Source: Prevotellaceae bacterium UBA4359
Lineage (GTDB): Bacteria > Bacteroidota > Bacteroidia > Bacteroidales > Bacteroidaceae
Length of the DNA stretch: 57,466 nt
Reading direction: 5' to 3'
NCBI GenBank assembly: GCA_002393555.1
Contig: DGSP01000086.1
Span: forward strand, 23,126 to 80,591
Both the position numbers and the translations under genes were made by a program. How positions within the stretch are numbered: position 1 is the stretch's first letter; every line of letters starts with the position of its first letter. The notes under the pieces are model-generated. The model did no database searches. It saw only the letters and a list, made by a program, of their open reading frames with translations, and had not been told where the DNA came from. Shown in pieces: positions 17,167 to 25,553 of this stretch.

Positions 17167-18507
17167 TTAGAGTTGGATGCTCTCTCCGGCGTAGAAGTTG
17201 AGCAGGGCCTCGTTGAGCAGAGCGGTGTATTTGGTTTGCAGCAGTTGCTGTTGCGCTTGCAGCAGGTTGTTCTTGCCGGTGGTCAGTTCCACGATGTTTT
17301 TCAGACCGAGGTTGAACTGCTCGCTCACCAGGTCGTAACTCTCCTGCATGCTCTTCACGTTGGCTCTGGCATAGATGAACTGTTGCTGCGAGGTGGTGGC
17401 GTTCAGCCAGTACTGCTCCACGGTGGAGTAGAGTTTCTTCTGTTGCTCTTGCAGGGCCAGTTCATTGCTGTGCAGCGAATATTTGGCTTTGCGGATGTTG
17501 GTGCGCGCCTGCAGGTTGTCAAACAGCGGCACCGACACCGTCACACCGATGGAGTTGCTCATGTTGGTCTTCACTTGCTCGAAAAAGTCTGTCTTCTGGC
17601 CCGACGAGTTGCTCGTGCCGATGCCCGCATTCAGCGACACCGTGGGCATGTAGCCTGCGCGAGCCGAAGAGATGGCCAGTTCGGACGATTCGATGCTCAG
17701 TCGGCTCGACTGAATCTCGGGCCTGTTTTCCAGCGCAGCATTATAGACAGCCTGCTCGTCGGGGATGAGGCTGAGCACTTTCTCGTCCAACACGTCTGGC
17801 ACCGCCACCTCGAAGGGTTCGTCGTCGTGAATTTCCAGCAACTGCTTCAGTTGCAGTTTGTAGTTGGCCAGTTGCGACTGGGCCTGCGCCAGCGAATAGC
17901 GGTCCTGGCTCACCTGTGCCTCCAACTGCACCAAATCCACGCGCGCCAGACTGCCCACATCGACCATCGTCTGGGCGCGGTCGCGCTGCAGTTCGCTGGC
18001 CTTGATGATTTCTTCGCACACGCGCACAGCCTCTGTCTCATACAGAATCTGCACATACAGTTGGGCTATCTGCTCCTGGATAGTGTTCGCCTGCTGCTCT
18101 ACGTCCAGTTGAGCCATCTGCTCCGAAAGTTTGTTCTGCTTGATTGCGTTTGTGTTTCGGTTGCCGTTCCACACGGTCCAGTTCGCGTTGATGCCATACG
18201 AACCGTTGTACGACACATCGTTCTGGCTCGTGGTCATCGAGCCGTTCGTCAGGTTGATGGTTGTCTCGGCAAAAGGCCGCCAAGACGCATTCTGGTTGGT
18301 GCTGAACGATACCGAGGGAAAAAGCGCCGAACGGCTCTGCAACACATCCTCATGGTTCGACGCTGCCGTGATTCTCTTCTGCTGCAACTGGATGTTGTTG
18401 GCCAGCGCATAGTCCAGACACTCTTGCAAGGTCCAACTCTTCTGTGCCTGTGCCATTCCGCCGATCAGCAGCAGCGACAACGCCGTCAAAAGAAATTTCC
18501 TGTTCAT
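17167..18507 (-). CDS. TolC-family outer-membrane efflux protein
   Basis: 446 residues with a signal peptide ending AQAQ. Two outer-membrane efflux protein repeats of long coiled-coil helices (about 25-220 and 240-430) are visible, with SLNAGIG and VSVPLFDN (typical of TolC-like strands) in the second. It is the first gene of the four-gene efflux operon (channel, adaptor, ATPase, permease). It would form the outer-membrane exit duct. Confidence 0.92.
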   Translation of the reverse strand: MNRKFLLTALSLLLIGGMAQAQKSWTLQECLDYALANNIQLQQKRITAASNHEDVLQSRSALFPSVSFSTNQNASWRPFAETTINLTNGSMTTSQNDVSYNGSYGINANWTVWNGNRNTNAIKQNKLSEQMAQLDVEQQANTIQEQIAQLYVQILYETEAVRVCEEIIKASELQRDRAQTMVDVGSLARVDLVQLEAQVSQDRYSLAQAQSQLANYKLQLKQLLEIHDDEPFEVAVPDVLDEKVLSLIPDEQAVYNAALENRPEIQSSRLSIESSELAISSARAGYMPTVSLNAGIGTSNSSGQKTDFFEQVKTNMSNSIGVTVSVPLFDNLQARTNIRKAKYSLHSNELALQEQQKKLYSTVEQYWLNATTSQQQFIYARANVKSMQESYDLVSEQFNLGLKNIVELTTGKNNLLQAQQQLLQTKYTALLNEALLNFYAGESIQL

Positions 18508-18605
18508 TCTGTCCTGTTGTTATTTTCTTGATTCAGGCTATTTGAACACCCCACGCCTCCAATGGTTTAACCGGGGCGCAGGACATTTAACAATCATTAA
18601 AAAAA

Positions 18606-19134
18606 GGAAAGCAGCCGGGCTATAAGCCGGGTTCTGTGCGCGCATCATGCCTCTGTACATCCGTACATCGCACGTCCATACTTCGTGCATCCATGCGCGT
18701 GTCTGTCATTTATCTACTCCATGAGTCGCCTCATGGCTCAAGCGTTCTACCCTCCACCGCATGAGCCCCGGCCCTGCCGGCATTGCTGCCCGGACCTTCG
18801 TCAACTCGGGCGGGCTACCCTCTGTCGGGTGGTTTACATGAACTTGCAACTCCCAAGATGCACAGCCGACATGTCACCATGCCGCTGGTGGGCTCTTACC
18901 CCACCTTCTCACCATTTCATCCCTCCACCTTCAGCCATGACGAAAATCGCTCCATGCCTCATTGTGGCAAGGCTGACACCATGACCAAGGTTGTGGGCTG
19001 TTGTTGTTTTCTTCTGCATTACTCAACCCTCGCGGACTGCTTCTACATTAGGAAGTGGGATGCCCTGTGTTGCCCGGACTTTCCTCTTTCAGCCTCCAAG
19101 AGGCCGCCAGCGACAGACCGTCCGACTGCTTTCC
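18606..19134 (-). ncRNA. rnpB: RNase P RNA (class A)
   Basis: Read on the minus strand, the RNA starts GGAAAGCAGTCGG and ends CCGGCTGCTTTCC, which pair as helix P1. Near the 5' end is GAGGAAAGTCCGGGC (the universal P4/CRI segment). Near the 3' end are AGGGTAGAACGCTTGAG and ACAGAACCCGGCTTATAGCC, the classic 3' conserved region. This is the catalytic RNA that trims tRNA 5' leaders. At about 529 nt it is long for a bacterial P RNA, so some peripheral helices must be extended. Reading frames across it are not genes. Confidence 0.95.
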
Positions 19135-19140
19135 AGTGTG

Positions 19141-19148
19141 CAAAGGTA
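19141..19148 (-). promoter_or_regulatory. -7 promoter motif for rnpB
   Basis: Minus-strand TACCTTTG, ending 7 bases before the P1 helix of rnpB. Confidence 0.75.
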
Positions 19149-19154
19149 AGAAAA

Positions 19155-19187
19155 AGTTTAGAGTTTAGAGTTTAGAGTTTAGAGTTT
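19155..19187. repeat. GTTTAGA tandem repeat upstream of rnpB
   Basis: Four head-to-tail copies of an 8-base unit (GTTTAGAG) lie just upstream of the rnpB -7 motif, across the -33 position. Copy-number changes could affect promoter strength. Confidence 0.7.
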
Positions 19188-19244
19188 TTAACCATTCGGA
19201 CTGCTTTTTTCATTCTTCTCTCTCTGGTTTTCCCTCCCTACGTG

Positions 19245-19320
19245 CAACGTCGTTGCATATCTAAATTGAATGCCGTGCAATATGCAATAGGAACGGCGTA
19301 ACAATTGCATATTGCACGGC
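19245..19320 (+). repeat. Dispersed intergenic palindromic repeat, copy B
   Basis: Starts CTACGTGCAACGTCGTTGCA, continues through TTGAATGCCGTGCAATATGC and closes with TTGCATATTGCACGGCATGG. The outer arms can fold on each other. It shares the CTACGTGCAACG-CGTTGCATAT block and the GTGCAA/TTGCAC palindrome with copies at 2560-2716 and 57050-57200, but lacks the GGCTCGCGAGG tail. Confidence 0.7.
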
Positions 19321-19334
19321 ATGGCACCAAAACA

Positions 19335-19364
19335 GGAAAAGGGCATCCCGCATGGGACACCCTT
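19335..19364 (-). terminator. Rho-independent terminator of the tubulin-like operon
   Basis: On the minus strand, AAGGGTGTCCC (from 19364), loop ATGC, GGGATGCCCTT, then TTTT. It is an 11-bp stem with two wobble pairs, just after the last gene of the operon (stop at 19390). Confidence 0.75.
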
Positions 19365-19389
19365 TTCGTCTTGTTTAGAGAGAAATGCG

Positions 19390-20217
19390 TTATCCTTCCA
19401 GTTCGGCCTCCAGGGCTTCCTCCGAAATGTCGTCTGTTGCCTTGCTGGCATCTTCAGGCAGTACGATGGCCGTGCTGAGTTTCTTGGCAGCCTCTTCGGC
19501 CTCAGCCTTCCGTTCGTCCTCGCTTTTCTGCTGCTGACGCTGCTGAACGACTTCGTAACTGGGGTCGGTGTCGGGAATCACTTTGATATAGACACAACGC
19601 TTCATGTTGTCCATGGCCTTCTCGTCGAAGTAGTTGAGAGCCGCCACCTCTTCTTCGGTCAGCGCACCCACTTTCAGGCTCTTCCAGTTTCTGGCATTCG
19701 CTTTCTGCTTGCCCACCACTTCTTTGATTTCCTTGGTGGCCAGCGAGATGATGTTGGGTGCTCCCTTCAGATACTTGCCGTAACTCAAAGCCTTCAGGCC
19801 GAGGTTGGGCAGGGCCGTGGCTGCACTGGCTGCCATGGTGCCTGCTTTCAGTGCGCCAGATCCGATGGCCAGCCCTTTGCCGATGGAACTGATGAGTTGC
19901 CAGTTGCAGGTGGCGCGAGTCACCAGAGCGCCCTCGCTGGTGGTCATGTAGGCCATGATGTAGTTCTGGCCGTTGATGGTGAGGGTGTCGCTCTGAAACT
20001 GGTAGGTGTCCATCTCTTCGCTGTAACTTTGAATTTGGGTCCAGAGTGTGTCGATGGTCACCAGGTAGTTATCCACAGTCGCATTACCCGACCTTATGCC
20101 GTCCCAGGTCCATTCGATGGGCTTCTTTTCCTTCTTCTCTTTTTTATCCTTCTTCTGTGCATAGACAGCAGAAGATAGTGTACACAAGGCTAATGCTAAA
20201 AACAGAATTTTTTTCAT
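19390..20217 (-). CDS. Secreted protein of unknown function (operon gene 8)
   Basis: 275 residues, not recognised. Signal peptide MKKILFLALALCTLSSAVYA, then a strongly basic lysine-rich segment (KKDKKEKKEKK, about 22-32). The central part has a small-residue helix (SGALKAGTMAASAATALP, about 120-140) that could contact membrane. The C-terminal 60 residues are highly charged and helical (QQRQQQKSEDERKAEAEEAAKK), probably a coiled coil. It is the last gene of the eight-gene minus-strand operon and is followed by a terminator. It probably acts in the periplasm or at the outer membrane with its co-encoded secreted partners. Confidence 0.75.
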   Translation of the reverse strand: MKKILFLALALCTLSSAVYAQKKDKKEKKEKKPIEWTWDGIRSGNATVDNYLVTIDTLWTQIQSYSEEMDTYQFQSDTLTINGQNYIMAYMTTSEGALVTRATCNWQLISSIGKGLAIGSGALKAGTMAASAATALPNLGLKALSYGKYLKGAPNIISLATKEIKEVVGKQKANARNWKSLKVGALTEEEVAALNYFDEKAMDNMKRCVYIKVIPDTDPSYEVVQQRQQQKSEDERKAEAEEAAKKLSTAIVLPEDASKATDDISEEALEAELEG

Positions 20218-20269
20218 CGTGATTTTTTGATTTTAATGGTTAAACAATTGTTTTTTATGGATTGAGTGT

Positions 20270-21769
20270 TTACAGTTCGATTTCGATGGTTGTCATGTCG
20301 GGAGTGACGGAGTGGGCCTTCTTCTCTCCGTCGATGAAGATGTAACTGTAGCCATCGGGCATGACGATGGAGAAGGTGCCGTCGGCAGCCACATTTCCCA
20401 CCATGCGTGAACTTTGCCGTGCCTCTTTTTTGCTCACATCCTTGTGCATGGCCACGTTGACATGCAGCGAGTTGAGTGGACGTGGGTCGTAGGGGTTGGT
20501 GATGGTTACCTTTCCTCTGATGTTCTGCCGCTGCACCGTGGTCGTCACCTGCACCGTCTTGCTTGCCTGGGGGTGCTTGCTCAGTTGTTCCCAAGTGGCC
20601 TCGCCCATGGCCTGCAGACCTTGAATTTCAGGGTGATAGGTCAGTAGGCGGTTGATGAATTTGTAGCGTCCGCTCAGATACTTATACACGTCGGCACTCT
20701 CGAAGCCTTGCTCGGCCTCAGCCTTCTGTGCCCTGCGGCCAGACTCTTCGGCAAAGTAGGTGTACTTTCTGATGCTGGCAATCGTGTCGCGTTCGCTTCT
20801 GATGACTTCGCGCATGTCGATGGGGCAGTCGCTGTGTTCTATCACCTTGTCGTAGGCTATTTTGGCCGCATCGTAGTAAGCACTCTCAGTGTGCGAAGGA
20901 TATTCGGCCATGTATTTTCGGGCGGTGGCCAGCAGAGCCTCATACGACTCGGTGAGAGGCATGACCACGTATGCCCTGCGCCCCTTGTAGTCGAGGTCGC
21001 TGATGTCGATGTACATGACGTTGGAGTTGGGAGCCGAAATCTTGATTTGGCTCATCTCAGCCACTTGGCTGGCCAGTTGCTCGCTTTTGGCCTGCAACTC
21101 GTCCAGCCGATTCCATTCATCCTCCGTCTTGTTCTCCCGCTTGTCCAACTGCTGAAACTCCTGCTCCACCTGTGCCGCCTGCTCTCTGGCTTGTTTCAGA
21201 GCCTTCGAGTCAATCATCACCTTGACGAGCGTCACCGCCGTGTTGTTGGCCTGTTGCTCCGAGGTCACTTCACATTTCAGCAGTTGACTTGGCTCCACCT
21301 TGAAACCCTGAATGGCTGATGAGAACTCGACCAACGCCATGTCCTCCTTGCCCGAAAATCGGTTACTTCCCGTCTGGTCTTCGCAGCCGATGGGATTATC
21401 TACTTCTTCCACGCGGCAAGTGCGCCAGCAGTTTTTCTTCAGCACACAGCCCACCTCGGCTTGCAGAGCCTTCCCTCTTCGGCTGAAAAGGAACTTGACT
21501 TTGTCGGCCTTGATGTCGGCTCTCACCTTATACACATACTCCCCATTTGTCGTCTGTTCGGGACGTGCAGGCACGATGGCGTTGCATGATGCGGGCGTGA
21601 CAGCAATGATGAGGTCGTTGTGAGGCGAATACACCATCATGCCTCCTTGACCATCCAGCGCACCCGGCTCTTCGTTGGGCAACATGTCTGCCGTGAAGTA
21701 GTTTTGCTGTGCAGCCATGCCGAGACAGAGCATCCATGAGCAGACTGCCGTAAAAATGGATTTTTTCAT
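20270..21769 (-). CDS. Secreted coiled-coil protein of unknown function (operon gene 7)
   Basis: 499 residues, not recognised. Signal peptide ends GMAAQQ. The N-terminal domain (about 20-180) is beta-rich with paired cysteines (CVLKKNCWRTC). A coiled coil (about 195-240, REQAAQVEQEFQQLDKRE and on) follows, then a mixed domain, a helical TPR-like stretch (about 275-390, with AEYPSHTESAYYDAAKIAYDK), and a C-terminal carboxypeptidase-regulatory-like beta-sandwich (GKVTITNPYDP ... VAADGTFSIVMPDG). The last part resembles surface scaffold domains that sense or display. It is co-transcribed with its neighbours. Confidence 0.75.
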   Translation of the reverse strand: MKKSIFTAVCSWMLCLGMAAQQNYFTADMLPNEEPGALDGQGGMMVYSPHNDLIIAVTPASCNAIVPARPEQTTNGEYVYKVRADIKADKVKFLFSRRGKALQAEVGCVLKKNCWRTCRVEEVDNPIGCEDQTGSNRFSGKEDMALVEFSSAIQGFKVEPSQLLKCEVTSEQQANNTAVTLVKVMIDSKALKQAREQAAQVEQEFQQLDKRENKTEDEWNRLDELQAKSEQLASQVAEMSQIKISAPNSNVMYIDISDLDYKGRRAYVVMPLTESYEALLATARKYMAEYPSHTESAYYDAAKIAYDKVIEHSDCPIDMREVIRSERDTIASIRKYTYFAEESGRRAQKAEAEQGFESADVYKYLSGRYKFINRLLTYHPEIQGLQAMGEATWEQLSKHPQASKTVQVTTTVQRQNIRGKVTITNPYDPRPLNSLHVNVAMHKDVSKKEARQSSRMVGNVAADGTFSIVMPDGYSYIFIDGEKKAHSVTPDMTTIEIEL

Positions 21770-21789
21770 GTTTTTTCTGATGATGTTTT

Positions 21790-22806
21790 TTACAAATCGA
21801 AATCACTCAAAGAGAAGATGTCGTCGGTTGGAAGTGCTTGGGTCTTGGCCGCATCCAGATATTCAGGTTGCCAAGTGCGCACATGCAGAATGTAGTCATC
21901 CTCGCCTAAAAACTCCCACAGCAGGAACACGTAACCGTCATCGTTGTAGTTGGACGACCGCCATGCCTGATGCAGACGCACACCATAGAAGTTGGGCTTC
22001 TCAAGCGACTGTGTGACAGCCCGTTCGCCCACAGGATTGAACTCCACCTTGATGTACTTGTTGCGAGCAAACGCACGGCGCAGGTTGGCCAGATACTCTT
22101 GCTTGTTCTGCTTCTTGTAGGTCACCTTCGGCTTCATGGCTCCGCCTTCGCGGTCATAGACCTGAGTCACATTGCCGGTGATGATGAGAGCGTCGTCGCT
22201 GAAGATTTGGGTCAACTTGTCGATGTTCTTGGTCGAATACCAGGTGGCAAACCTGTCGCAGAATTTCAGAATCTTGATTCTTCGTTCCAAATCGACCACC
22301 TTGCCTCCCCGTTCCATGCTCTCGGCCTGCTGGCTGTCGAACACGAAGTAGAAATCGACGATGCGGCCAGTCTTGTCGAAATCGACCGTGGCCTCCTGAT
22401 AGGTGCCAGTGGCAAAGTCCTCCCCTCCCTGTGGGTTCATGATGAGGGGAATCTGGCGAACCATGTAGGTCTTTTGCAACGGCCAGACTCGGTCAACCAC
22501 GATTTCTGAATCAGGACAGTAAAAATGCACGTTGTCCCACAAAGCCTGCAGGGTGCCTTTGGCTTCTTGACTCATGGTGTGCTGGGGCATGCGGTCGTAA
22601 CTGAGTTGCAAGGCTCGGCCCTCGCTGTTGGCCGCGTTGATTTCGTCGAGCAGTGTGGCCAGATTGTTCTGCATGGCCTCGAGAACGGCAGGGGAAATCT
22701 CCGTGTAAGAGTCGGTCAGGAGCCTCACATCCGTGTTCCCCGCTTGCATTTTGGGGGCAAACCATGCTGCCATCAGCATGATGCCTGCAATGAAAAATTG
22801 TTTCAT
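21790..22806 (-). CDS. Secreted protein with NTF2/SnoaL-like domain (operon gene 6)
   Basis: 338 residues. Signal peptide ends KMQAGN. Residues about 175-320 have the NTF2-like cone-fold pattern: RIKILKFCDRFATWYSTKNI (helices), LTQIFSDDALIITG, then a strand-rich half with WQPEYL at the end. NTF2-like domains bind small molecules or proteins and are often accessory modules. The N-terminal half is unknown. The pattern assignment is inferred by eye. It is translated from the same transcript as the tubulin-like gene, 19 bases after the previous stop. Confidence 0.72.
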   Translation of the reverse strand: MKQFFIAGIMLMAAWFAPKMQAGNTDVRLLTDSYTEISPAVLEAMQNNLATLLDEINAANSEGRALQLSYDRMPQHTMSQEAKGTLQALWDNVHFYCPDSEIVVDRVWPLQKTYMVRQIPLIMNPQGGEDFATGTYQEATVDFDKTGRIVDFYFVFDSQQAESMERGGKVVDLERRIKILKFCDRFATWYSTKNIDKLTQIFSDDALIITGNVTQVYDREGGAMKPKVTYKKQNKQEYLANLRRAFARNKYIKVEFNPVGERAVTQSLEKPNFYGVRLHQAWRSSNYNDDGYVFLLWEFLGEDDYILHVRTWQPEYLDAAKTQALPTDDIFSLSDFDL

Positions 22807-22824
22807 ATCGTTGTCCTTTTTTGT

Positions 22825-23520
22825 TTATTCTACTTGAGTCACCTTCACACCGATGGCCCCTCTGCCTCGGTAGTTGCTGGTATCGTCGGCCTGTCCTGTC
22901 CGCAGGTTCTTCCGCTGTGGTCCTTCGCTGAGCACAGCCTCCACAGCCCCTTCGCGGTTGTAGATGAGCAGCACGAAGTCAGTCAGGTCGCCCAGTGTCT
23001 TTTGTTTGCCATAGGTGCTGATACGTCCTTCCTGCTGGAGGTTCTTGAGGCAAGGCTCAATGTCGGAGAACTTGCTCAGTGTCAGCAGTCGGGCCAAAGT
23101 CTCGTCGCGCGGCGATACGGACTCCACGGTTGCTTTCGTGGGTTCGAAGACCGTAGCATTCCCGGCTGGCACGATGTCGCTCTTTTTCACATAGATGAAT
23201 GCGCGGAACATATTGGTGCCACGGGGCATGGAGATGGTTTCCCAACCCTGTTTCGTGTCCAGTGCCACCACTTGGTTGCTGCCTGCCAGTTTCTTCTTTT
23301 CAGCCACATACTCGCTGATTTTCTGGTTCAGGTATTCCTCAGCCAGACTGACGGCAGTCTGCAGGTCGTTAGCCACCACCTCGGCATAGAGATATTGGCC
23401 AGAGTTCAGTTTCACGCGGTTAATCTCTTTCTTTTGTGCCTCCTCGTCATTCTGTGCCTGTGCCGACACACTCGCCACGAGGACAGACAGTAGGAGGACG
23501 CAAATTTTCTTCATGCTCAT
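22825..23520 (-). CDS. Secreted protein of unknown function (operon gene 5)
   Basis: About 231 residues from the ATG at 23520; a second ATG two codons later is equally good. A frame extending upstream to 23646 runs through a tandem repeat and the previous gene and is not used. Signal peptide ends ASVSAQAQ. A helix (LQTAVSLAEEYLNQKISEYVAE) precedes a compact region with RGTNMFRAFIYVKKSDI, and the C-terminus has NYRGRGAIGV. It is not recognised. Predicted periplasmic; its partners are the other secreted proteins of this operon. Confidence 0.72.
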   Translation of the reverse strand: MSMKKICVLLLSVLVASVSAQAQNDEEAQKKEINRVKLNSGQYLYAEVVANDLQTAVSLAEEYLNQKISEYVAEKKKLAGSNQVVALDTKQGWETISMPRGTNMFRAFIYVKKSDIVPAGNATVFEPTKATVESVSPRDETLARLLTLSKFSDIEPCLKNLQQEGRISTYGKQKTLGDLTDFVLLIYNREGAVEAVLSEGPQRKNLRTGQADDTSNYRGRGAIGVKVTQVE

Positions 23521-23530
23521 AGTTTTGTAG

Positions 23531-23584
23531 AATGATGTGATGATTTTACGGTTTGAAAATGATGTGATGATTTTACGGTTTGAA
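23531..23584. repeat. 27-bp exact tandem duplication over a gene end
   Basis: Two perfect head-to-tail copies of a 27-base unit (23531-23557 and 23558-23584). The right copy encodes the last codons (FKP) and stop of the gene at 23573-24655; the left copy repeats them in the intergenic space. It is a recent duplication that lengthens the gap by 27 bases. Confidence 0.85.
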
Positions 23585-24655
23585 ATAGTCGGATGTGATG
23601 TGGTGCATAGGGATGTAAGGGTAGAGATACCCCCTGATGTCGCCATTCCCTCGGTGCAGGAGGGTCAGTTGGGGCACCGTGACACTGAGCAGGTGCACAT
23701 AGCCTGATCTGGGATTCGTCATCAGCACCGTACATTTGTAACTGTCAGGGGTCACACTCTTCACTCCAAAGAAGGGGGAACACCCCTCGTCTAGACACAT
23801 CTGCAGCCAATGTTTGTAGGGCACTTGATGCTCACCCTTCACTTCGCTGTAGCGATCGAACGAAAGGGTCAGAGTGGGGTTGCCCGCAAATTCCATGCTC
23901 AACAGCATGTTGCTAAGCACCTTGGTGACGACAGCCGCACTGTCGGTCAGATGCCATCCCGATTTGTCTTTCTCGTAGAAAAGTTCGTTGCGCATCTCTC
24001 TGATGAGGAAAGTGTCACCAGCGGCCACGTAGGTGTTGGTGTGTCGCGGAAAGAGGAACTTCCTCGGTTCGTATGCGTGGGGCTGGAAACGGAGCAGCCG
24101 TCTCATAAAGAGAATCTCCAATTCTTCGCCGTTGCAGCCCGACAGCAACTGAAAGTCCATGGGGAAGGACAGTTCGAGCACCTTGCGGTTCTTTCGGCTC
24201 CAACTCACATGGTAGGTGTGGAAGTCGGTGCGTTCTTCGCTGAATCCAACAATGTCGGTCGTGTCGATTTGAAGGGCTGATTGTGCCCGACCTGCCAGAA
24301 AATCAACATGTTCCCACCCTTGGTGAAATTTCAACGAATCGTCCAGATTAGGCATGAGACGTTCCAACAGGTTGCGTTCCAGAAAATCATACACTGGAGA
24401 GACGTTGTTCGCTTTCAGCGTGTTGGGAAAAAGCCTCAGCCCGATGTGTTCCACTTCGCCAAAAGAGTTGACGCGGATGCTGAGTGCATGGGACTGATAG
24501 CGGTAGGTGTCGTGAGTGCCAGCCTGCAAAGAGTCAAGCCCTGTCAGACGAAGGCATCTGGCAATGGTTTGCAGCCTGTTGGTTGCAAAAGATACCGCAC
24601 TGGCAGGCAGTACACCTGCCAGCGATAGTATGATCAGTGCCAGAAACGTTTTCAT
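23573..24655 (-). CDS. Secreted protein of unknown function (operon gene 4)
   Basis: 360 residues, not recognised. Signal peptide MKTFLALIILSLAGVLPASA. The body is mixed alpha/beta with aromatic-rich strands (TDFHTYHVSWSRKNRKVLEL) and a helix before the C-terminus (VVTKVLSNMLLSMEF), and ends TVPQLTLLHRGNGDIRGYLY. No lipobox, TM helix or catalytic motif is seen. It starts 4 bases before the stop side of the zinc-ribbon gene, so the two are tightly coupled. Confidence 0.72.
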   Translation of the reverse strand: MKTFLALIILSLAGVLPASAVSFATNRLQTIARCLRLTGLDSLQAGTHDTYRYQSHALSIRVNSFGEVEHIGLRLFPNTLKANNVSPVYDFLERNLLERLMPNLDDSLKFHQGWEHVDFLAGRAQSALQIDTTDIVGFSEERTDFHTYHVSWSRKNRKVLELSFPMDFQLLSGCNGEELEILFMRRLLRFQPHAYEPRKFLFPRHTNTYVAAGDTFLIREMRNELFYEKDKSGWHLTDSAAVVTKVLSNMLLSMEFAGNPTLTLSFDRYSEVKGEHQVPYKHWLQMCLDEGCSPFFGVKSVTPDSYKCTVLMTNPRSGYVHLLSVTVPQLTLLHRGNGDIRGYLYPYIPMHHITSDYFKP

Positions 24656-24659
24656 GCGC

Positions 24660-25517
24660 TTAAAGAATCTTCAGGTCTTTCACAATCACCACATTACCAT
24701 CCAGTTTGTTCCACTTGCCCATGTTCACATAGCCATCTTTGAACACGCCCGTGATGGTCTCGCCCACAAGAGCCTGCTCCCCATTGATGGTGTGGCTGCG
24801 TGTGATGGTCAACACCCCTTGTCCGTGGGGCTTGCCATTCTTGTTACGTTCACCCGAATAGCGGCCCCAACTGGGTTGCACAGGAGGTGTCACCGCTTTC
24901 TCCTTCACCGTCACCATCACGCTTTTGCTCAAGCCTGACTGGTCGGTCTGTGCCATGATGTTGGCTGAGCCAGCCTTGATGGCCTTCACTTCTCCTGTCT
25001 CGGCATCGACGGTGGCGATGCTCTCGTCCGACGATTTCCACGTGACGGTCTCCTCGTTGTTGGCAGGCGTGGCGGTGCAGGTCACGGTCTTCTTTTCGCC
25101 CACCGTTAGCGTGAAGTCCTTGGTGTCGATGGCCAGTTCCTCAATCAGAATGGGGGCTGAGGTTTCTGGCTCGTCTGGGGTATCTTTCTCGGAGTCATAT
25201 CTCTTGTTCTCAGTTTCTTTTTTTGTAGGTCGGGAAACTTCTGGCTTATCTCTTCCGAGAAATTTGTCTAACATACCGCTGTTGTAGGCCCAAATACCTC
25301 CTCCTGCTAATCCACCTACGATCAGGAAGGCGATGATGCCAATAATGAGGCCAACAGGCACATTTGACGGTGTGGATTTTTTCTTCTTTTCTGCCGGATA
25401 AAGTGGTTTATGACACTCCGGACATTCCATTTCTGTATTTTCCACTTCGAGAATCTCGTGGTTGTCGGCTATGTCGCACTCACCATAGTTGTGGCATTCA
25501 CATTTTATCTTTGCCAT
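24660..25517 (-). CDS. Zinc-ribbon / TM / Big2 / MORN membrane protein (operon gene 3)
   Basis: 285 residues in four visible parts. (1) An N-terminal zinc ribbon with Cys at about 6, 8, 14, 32 and 35 (CEC, CPEC). (2) One TM helix at about 53-77 (VGLIIGIIAFLIVGGLAGGG). (3) A Big_2-like immunoglobulin domain at about 125-205 (TLTVGEKKTVTCTATPAN, WKSSDESIATVD, VKAIKAGSANIMA). (4) MORN-like repeats near the C-terminus (GRYSGERNKNGKPHGQGVL, GVFKDGYVNMGKW). The topology puts the zinc ribbon in the cytoplasm and Big2/MORN outside, so it could tie the cytoplasmic tubulin-like protein to the secreted partners. This role is inference. Confidence 0.8.
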   Translation of the reverse strand: MAKIKCECHNYGECDIADNHEILEVENTEMECPECHKPLYPAEKKKKSTPSNVPVGLIIGIIAFLIVGGLAGGGIWAYNSGMLDKFLGRDKPEVSRPTKKETENKRYDSEKDTPDEPETSAPILIEELAIDTKDFTLTVGEKKTVTCTATPANNEETVTWKSSDESIATVDAETGEVKAIKAGSANIMAQTDQSGLSKSVMVTVKEKAVTPPVQPSWGRYSGERNKNGKPHGQGVLTITRSHTINGEQALVGETITGVFKDGYVNMGKWNKLDGNVVIVKDLKIL

Positions 25518-25553
25518 AATAAATAATTCCTTTATAATAGTAAATAATGTGTA

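Noticed and set aside
18685..19175. Reading frames across the rnpB region
   Set aside because: The region folds as RNase P RNA with its conserved sequences on the minus strand.
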